From Camillea tinctor (taxonomy: Eukaryota; Ascomycota; Sordariomycetes; Xylariales; Xylariaceae), in assembly GCA_022578605.1 (NCBI GenBank), contig MU394077.1, forward strand, positions 372,001-436,000: DNA of 64,000 nt. The letters are read 5' to 3'. Shown in pieces: positions 58,623 to 64,000 of this stretch; position 1 is the stretch's first letter; each line of letters starts with the position of its first letter. The position numbers and the translations under genes were made by a program. The notes beneath the pieces are model-generated. The model was not told the DNA's origin and did not search any database. It was given only the letters and a program-made list of their open reading frames with translations.

Positions 58623-59723
58623 AAAACCGTATTACGTCCCTTGGGTTTCTTCCAAAGGGGAGAAAAAGAAAAAAGAAGGGTTAAATGGGACAGAGATTTT
58701 CCCTCTAAATCGAGTGCCCAAGTAGGTAGTGGATGAGGAGAGAGTATTGGATGAGATGCTTGGCAAGGTACTAGCAAGAAAGCCTATGAAGTTTTGCTAG
58801 TAAATCGTGTTCTAAGGTTTGTATGTACGGAGTAGAAGATGTATAAATTCTCCCCTACTGCTAGCTGGTCCCTGGTGATATGGGTTTTGTTAGTAGTTTG
58901 CAAAATCGCCAATGGGGGTTTAGATATTAGAGGACATGGTGGGGGTGGTGGTTTCTAATTTGTGGGGCCTGGGGGATTCCCATACCCAAGGGAAGATTCA
59001 AAGTTCTGTCCTAGCGTCAACTACTTGTAAGTATCAACCCACAGGAGGTGTAGATCTAGTTTAAGCATCGGAAGAATGTCGTGCCAGGATCTAGGTGACC
59101 CACATTCCTGTCCCGGCAATGGCACGCTTCAGGTTTACCTAAGCTCTGATCTGCCCCCCAAAAAATAGAGGGTAAAAAAAAAGTAGAGGGAAGGTAGGAC
59201 GGGATAGTTACCTGCGAAATGACCTGAACGCGTGTTTTGGGCTAGTAAGGTAAGGTGGTTAGAGGATGCTACGCAGCAACAATCCCCCCAACCCAGCCCA
59301 GCTACTTCCCAGGCTGAATGGATTCACTGAAATCATCGTCGCGCCCACCCCCAATTAATTCCATCTCTCTCTCTCAACTCAATTCTCGTTGTCTTTCCTT
59401 TTCCCCTTCTTCTTCCCTTCCCCTTCCCTTCTTTTCCTCTAGATATTTTAAACCAACAACTTCCAGTTTGACACCAAACCCACCACCTTAGAATCTATGT
59501 CAATTATTTGCATTGCCGTATTTGTTCTGCGTATTTAATCAACTCATTTATCTACCTTTTCTTTTTCTTATTTCTTTTTTTTATCTCTCCGTGAATCCGA
59601 AAATTGTTTCTTTTTCTTTTTCTTACTCGTTTCTTTTCTCTCTCTCTCCATCAGGCTGGGCACGAAAACGTCAAAATTCTCATCACTATCCGGGTCGGCA
59701 AGCCATCCTCTGCCACAAAAACG
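58623..59723. other. Intergenic region between divergent MYG1 and IEC3-like genes
   Basis: This contains both promoters, a TACGGAGTA 9-mer at 58826-58834 and pyrimidine tracts (59390-59440, 59550-59650). A CCATCAG at about 59650-59656 after a long pyrimidine stretch looks like a 3' splice site, so the IEC3-like transcript may have an intron in its 5' leader. Confidence 0.5.
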
Positions 59724-60847
59724 ATGGATCTCAGCTCGGTCAAGGTCGAGCCCAACTTGCGCGACCGCGTCGAGCAGGCCATGATGGCAGAACCAAGGCC
59801 TTCTTACAAGTCGTGGAAGAAGAAGTATCGGAAGATGCGCATCAAGTTCGATCAGCGAATGCAGGAGAGTGAGGATTTGCATAAGCTAGAACAGAAGGCC
59901 ATGCGCACCGCAAAGCGTCTAGCCATCGAAAACGAGTAAGCAAAAGATCGCATCGCCGCGCGCCCCTTGTCCTTTCTTTTCCCTTTACTTACTCCTATTA
60001 TCTGACATATCTACACACTTCTGTTTGCCGTAAAATGCTGATCTAACCTCAACTTTGCAGCCGTCTGATGGATTTGCTCATGGACATCAACGATTCTCCG
60101 CAGATTCCCTTCGAGAAGCGCATAGACCTCGATCTAGAGGGCGACGAAGATGATGAAACCGAGGAGGATTCGGATAGTACACAGAAGCCTACGAAATCGC
60201 TGAAGAAGCTCCTCCAGGAAGTGCCGCATCGGTCCTTTGCCGCAACGGTCGAGGAATTCCCCGGCGTGCTGGAGGACCTAGAGCCTAAGGATCCTCAGAT
60301 CCACCCTACGTCATTCCTCACAGCCGACGACATTGATGAGTACCTGCACAAGCTTAACATGCAACTCGGCCTTAAGACAAGACAGACTCTTGCGCCCAGC
60401 GTTGTAGGCACGCAGAGCACCCACTCCCCTGACCACTTTGCGCTACGGAACCCAACAAGTGTGTACAATTGGCTTCGACGACACGCGCCCAAAACGTTTC
60501 TTCAAGATTTAGAGAAGGAGAAAGACAAGGACAAGGACAAAGAAAAGGACAGGGAAGACCGTGAGAGGGGCGACGAAAGCCGAAAGCGCAAGAGTGGTGC
60601 TGCGCGCAAGAGACCTTCGACCGGAGGCCGTAAGGAGAAGGAAGCCCCAGAGCCTATGGACTGGGACGAAGAAGTCACCTATGATGCGCCCGCGACTGGC
60701 AGCGTCAAAGGTAAGCGGAAGAGGGATGATGACCCGGGATACCGACCTAAGGGCGGATCCAGTCGCCCTACGAAAAAGCGCAAGAGCAAGGACCTATCAG
60801 CGACACCAGCCAAATCGTCAAAGTCGTCGCGCAAGTCTCTTGGTTGA
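59724..60847 (+). CDS. INO80 complex subunit, IEC3-like
   Basis: Two exons, join(59724..59935,60061..60847), 332 residues, with donor GTAAGC, acceptor TTGCAG and matching phase. The N-terminal domain reads SYKSWKKKYRKMRIKFDQRM followed by a charged helix and DRLMDLLMDINDS, which I recognise as the Ino80/Iec3 family, known as a fungal subunit of the INO80 chromatin remodeller. TADDIDEYLHKLN near the middle (about 165) is a second ordered block. The C-terminal third is highly charged (a KDKDKEKDRE run, Lys/Arg-rich tail) and should be nuclear. An in-frame upstream ATG at 59604 would add 40 hydrophobic residues derived from a pyrimidine tract and is rejected as the start. Confidence 0.88.
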
Positions 60848-61721
60848 TCTCTACTGGAAACATCAAGTGCCCTCTGCATACACCTTTCGTTTTGAAAGGG
60901 GTATATGCCACAACATTCATGTGGTAATTAAGTCTACGGTTGGAGAAAAAGAGTTATGTCTTCTAGGCTAGGAAGCCCAAGTTCTTCGAAAAGAACATGA
61001 AAGGGAATGAATGTACCGACGCGTTGAGTTGCGAGGAGATTGTACACTATGGGTATATTATAATGCCTCGGTATTTGAGCTGATGATGGCGTTTTAGAGT
61101 TGCCTCGCGCGAGAAAAAAAAAAGAGGCATTATTCGTAATCAGGTATATTGTATGGATTACTGTTAAACACGCGAAGATATCATTGCGTATCCGAAAGGT
61201 TATTTAAAATATTTTTTAATCATAGATGATGTGTAATGTCTTACACATATGAAGTAGTATGAAGCCGATATACATACGCATCGGGCAAATGCCATAAAGG
61301 GGGACTAACAATCGGTAGTAACCAATCGACGGGTCCGCGCCCAAGTGGACGTCCTGCTTTTTACTAGCGGAAAACTTTTCTGCAGATAGAGCAACTTTGA
61401 GTGACCTCATCTCTACGGTTGTGGCCCTCACTTATAAGAAGCGGTTACAGGATTTGACTTCACCAAAGCTTTCATTATTTATCGATCTGACCACAATATC
61501 TTTTTATTAGTAGCTGATATTCACTTCACACACATTGAACCCCCCAAAAAACTTATTAGGTATCTTACACTCAATCTCATCTTCTATTTCATACTAATCT
61601 AACTTAACCCGCTTAGAAGTAAAAGCGCAAATACAAAGAGAGGGAGAAAAAAAAAAGCCTAAAAGCTTTAAACGGAAATAAGAGCTAAAACATTCTAGAG
61701 CAATAGAAAGAGAGAGAGAAA
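60848..61721. other. Intergenic region before the SFM1-like gene
   Basis: No supportable gene. It holds the 3' flank of the IEC3-like gene and an A/G-rich leader (61635-61720) directly before the next start. Confidence 0.6.
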
Positions 61722-63155
61722 ATGCCAGACCACAAGACCTACATAGTAGAGCACCTCGACCCGGAACTGGGCCCCTGGTCGGAGCTCGAGTACGTGGCCA
61801 TCGCGCGCGAGACGCACCGCACCGGCGGCACCTTCTGCCTCTCGTCGCTGCCTCCCGGGTTCCGCGTCCCGGCCTCGCTGGCCGCCGAGCCGGCCTTCCG
61901 CGCCGAGACCAGGGGCGTCGAGGAGATGTACCCGGATCTTTCTTCGGGGGAGGTCAAAGGTGAGGAGGAAGAGAAGGGTGAGGAAGGGAAAGGGGGACAG
62001 GCGAAGGTCAATCCCAAGAGTAGGGTCTGCCTCCTGGATCCGCAGGCCGAGAGGGACTTGAGCCCCGAGGATAAGGGGGTGTTTGGGGTTTTCTTGTTTG
62101 GGGGGATTTTGGGTGGGTGTTATTTCTGACCTTTTTTTTGCCCTACCCCTGAGTTGTAAGGAATGCATCTATATTAACCGCGAGATCCTAACTATAGGTG
62201 ATGACCCCCCACGAGGTATGTTTACGTCTACTTATGCCCCCGCTGCTGTAGTTGGCTGTCCTAGGTAAAAAGGCCGCGTCAAACTGAGACTGAAACTGAA
62301 ATCCAGACCGCACCTCGGAGCTCCGCAAAAAGGGCTTCGCGGGCCGGAGACTGGGACCTGTGCAGATGACGACGGACACGGCGGTGCGGGTGACGCGTAT
62401 GGTGGTCGAGGAGCAGTGTACGTTCTCCCTCCCCTTCTCCTCTTCCCCCTTTTCTCTTAGTTACCTTGACTACTTGCACACAGTCGATATCAAATACCAA
62501 ACCCTCCTTTCTCCCTCTCTCTCTCTCTGTATGTGCGAGTTACTGACATTAACCGGGGGGGAATATAAAATAGTCACGCTGAACAAGATCCCCTACCTCG
62601 ACTTCCCGGACCTCAAGTTCAACGAGCACGAGAGCACGCAGATGCCCTTCCGCTACGTGGAGGGCCCGGATGGGAAGCCGATCATGCCTGAGGTGAGTTG
62701 GGAGTTGAGTTTGAACGGACTTTGGTTAGCTGGCTAGTGCTTGCTTGCGATGATAGTTGTTTATTCCAAGACGGGGGCGGGGGCCGGGGGGGAGGGGGGG
62801 GGGGGGGAGGAGGGGGGGGGTTGTAGCAGTAGNNNNNNNNNNTTTAACGGACTTTGGTTTGCCGGCTTGGGCTTGCTTGGGTTTCTTCTTTTTTATACCA
62901 ACCCCCCCCCCCCCCCCCCCCCCCCTTTTTACTACTCCCCCCTTTTTGATTAACATCCCGTTTTTGCTTTATGTATATGTTCTATATGTATATGCTGTAT
63001 TATATTGTTACCAGTGTGCCTGAGTCCGGTAGTTTCTGCTGAGAGTTGCTTTGCTGGCTAGCTGGCGGGCTATCTAACTAACGAATCGATAAATTTAGGG
63101 CATGGTCGACTTGATCAAGAAGGACGCGGATAAGAGCATTGATGACCTGTTCTGA
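61722..63155 (+). CDS. SFM1: SFM1-like SPOUT methyltransferase
   Basis: Five exons, join(61722..62112,62198..62215,62307..62417,62574..62692,63099..63155), 231 residues, all introns GT-AG with consistent phases. The start gives KTYIVEHLDPELGPWSELEY, followed by FLFGGILG, then DDPPRDRTSELRKKGF and RRLGPVQMTTDTAVR, which form the SAM-binding knot region of this family, and the C-terminus MVDLIKKDADKSIDDLF. In budding yeast Sfm1 (YOR021C) methylates an arginine of ribosomal protein Rps3, an unusual activity for a SPOUT fold. The second exon is only 18 nt and encodes GDDPPR around its splice borders. Acidic low-complexity residues (about 85-105) interrupt the N-terminal half. The last intron contains an assembly gap and homopolymers. 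Confidence 0.92.
62773..62820. repeat. G-rich tract in the last SFM1 intron
   Basis: Nearly pure G over about 48 bases, with a few C and A, directly before the assembly gap. Confidence 0.85.
62833..62842. other. Assembly gap (10 N)
   Basis: Ten N inside the last intron of the SFM1-like gene. Flanking sequences at 62710-62750 and 62843-62882 are similar (both contain ACGGACTTTGGTT and a CTTGCTTG), so the gap probably spans a duplicated or misassembled stretch. Ten is likely a placeholder length. Confidence 0.98.
62902..62925. repeat. Poly-C tract in the last SFM1 intron
   Basis: An uninterrupted run of 24 C, on the other side of the gap from the G-rich tract. Confidence 0.9.
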
Positions 63156-63510
63156 GCTCGTTAGGATAGGAAAGTATATAGGGGGTTAAGGGGTTGGGAG
63201 TCCCCTTTTAGAATATCGGGTGATAGAGAAAAAGAATTATGAATTCACACGATCAGTATTAGACATAATTTTTGCCCTATTATGCTATAACTAGCTATCG
63301 TTCTGTAGTATGCATGTTCTAGATTCTCATCAACACCCATCGTAGAACCTAGGATTTCCAACTTAGTAGAGTTATTTAGAGGTCAAGATACTACATTGCA
63401 TTGCTAGACTAGCATCAAGTCAGAAACCTAACCGAGATCATCATCCCCTCCTTTTTCTTGTTCATATGCGACTTTTCCTCCATCTACATTCATAATACCT
63501 CGAAGTATCA
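63156..63510. other. Short intergenic stretch between convergent genes
   Basis: 355 bp between two stop codons, with no feature visible beyond ordinary 3' flanking DNA. Confidence 0.7.
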
Positions 63511-64000
63511 TCAGTCTTCATCCACATCCATATCCCCAGGGGCTTCCTCCTCCTCGTCAGAACCATCATCGTCGTCATTGTCCTCGCCCCCCGACCCGGA
63601 ACCATACTCATCATCGTCGTCCTCCTCTCCCTCCTCCCCATCATCCCCTTCCGCACGACTACCCCGCGACGGCGTCGGGCCATCTTCCTCCCCAGGCGCA
63701 TCCCAATGTCCCGGTGTCGGTGTCGACACTAGCGACGGCTCAATCGAAGAACCGATGGACTCAGCACCAAGCGAGATCTCCCTCAGAGCATGCAGCGCAC
63801 CTCCTCTCCCTCTGCCCCTTCTCCTGCCCATGCCCGCCCCTTTGCCCGCACCACCCCTCCTGGTGGTCAGGCGGCTCGACCCGGGCGTGTACTGCTGGCG
63901 CTCGGCCCGCGGCGGGCGGCCCTTCGGCCGGTGGACTTTACCAGCGTTAGCGGCAGCGTCATCGACCTTCTGGGCCTTCTTCCGGTGCACGTTCTTCGCG
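63511..64000 (-). CDS. C-terminal part of an unidentified acidic-tailed protein (5' end outside window)
   Basis: The minus-strand frame is open to the window edge and ends at 63511, giving at least 163 residues. It begins in the window with AKNVHRKKAQKVDDAAANAG. The basic stretch KVHRPKGRPPR resembles an AT-hook, and the following Gly/Arg block GRRRGRGRGG adds to a likely nucleic-acid-binding character. The last 60 residues are almost all Asp, Glu, Gly and Ser. A nuclear, chromatin-associated protein is an inference from composition only. I do not recognise the family, and the folded domains probably lie beyond the edge. Confidence 0.65.
   Translation of the reverse strand, partial: AKNVHRKKAQKVDDAAANAGKVHRPKGRPPRAERQQYTPGSSRLTTRRGGAGKGAGMGRRRGRGRGGALHALREISLGAESIGSSIEPSLVSTPTPGHWDAPGEEDGPTPSRGSRAEGDDGEEGEEDDDDEYGSGSGGEDNDDDDGSDEEEEAPGDMDVDED

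Noticed and set aside
59604..59723. Upstream in-frame start for the IEC3-like gene
   Set aside because: It would add 40 hydrophobic residues from a pyrimidine tract containing a likely 3' splice site; the conserved N-terminus starts at 59724.

Overview
The window reads as nuclear DNA of a filamentous ascomycete. Genes are split by short GT-AG introns with CTAAC-type branch points. The gene set includes fungal families: an IEC3-type INO80 subunit, a Vps62 protein, a DUF3176 membrane protein and an Igo1-type endosulfine. One 8.8 kb block is AT-rich and carries transition-only damage of the kind left by repeat-induced point mutation (RIP). Together these suggest Pezizomycotina, most likely Sordariomycetes; the class is an inference. 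No prokaryotic, CRISPR or rRNA feature was seen, and I could not support any tRNA.

Layout. Positions 1-1244 are non-coding. Positions 1245-10036 hold a decayed nested transposon. An outer element with about 195 bp terminal inverted repeats has been interrupted by an LTR retrotransposon (1640-8128) flanked by TTTAA target duplications. Positions 10037-16720 are a gene-poor stretch of ordinary base composition. Then come a coiled-coil M-protein-repeat-like gene (16721-18768, minus), a divergent ribosomal protein pair RPL30 (minus) and RPL10 (plus) sharing a 441 bp promoter (21884-24156), an unrecognised 580-residue protein (26611-28353) and an unrecognised 1134-residue protein with an N-terminal Cys/His cluster (32987-36391). 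Next are a cyclophilin-40 Hsp90 co-chaperone (37931-39130, minus), a Vps62-like protein (41621-43159), an MFS sugar transporter with a one-base frame conflict at one splice junction (44202-46566) and a DUF3176 membrane protein (47516-49876, minus). A 4.8 kb intergenic region contains a 304 bp miniature transposon with perfect 47 bp inverted ends (52362-52665). The right end carries endosulfine (54713-55705), MYG1 nuclease (57516-58622, minus), IEC3-like INO80 subunit (59724-60847), an SFM1-like methyltransferase with an 18 nt micro-exon (61722-63155) and the 3' part of an unidentified gene cut by the window edge.

No biosynthetic cluster or defence locus is visible. Most genes are housekeeping: translation (RPL30, RPL10 and SFM1, whose yeast relative methylates Rps3), chromatin (IEC3), protein folding (Cyp40), nutrient signalling (endosulfine), transport (MFS, Vps62). 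The most unusual material is the nested transposon with copy-specific strand bias of its mutations, the intact-looking MITE, a TACCTAGGTA palindrome present four times in intergenic DNA, and the two unrecognised proteins. I found no convincing new multi-gene system.
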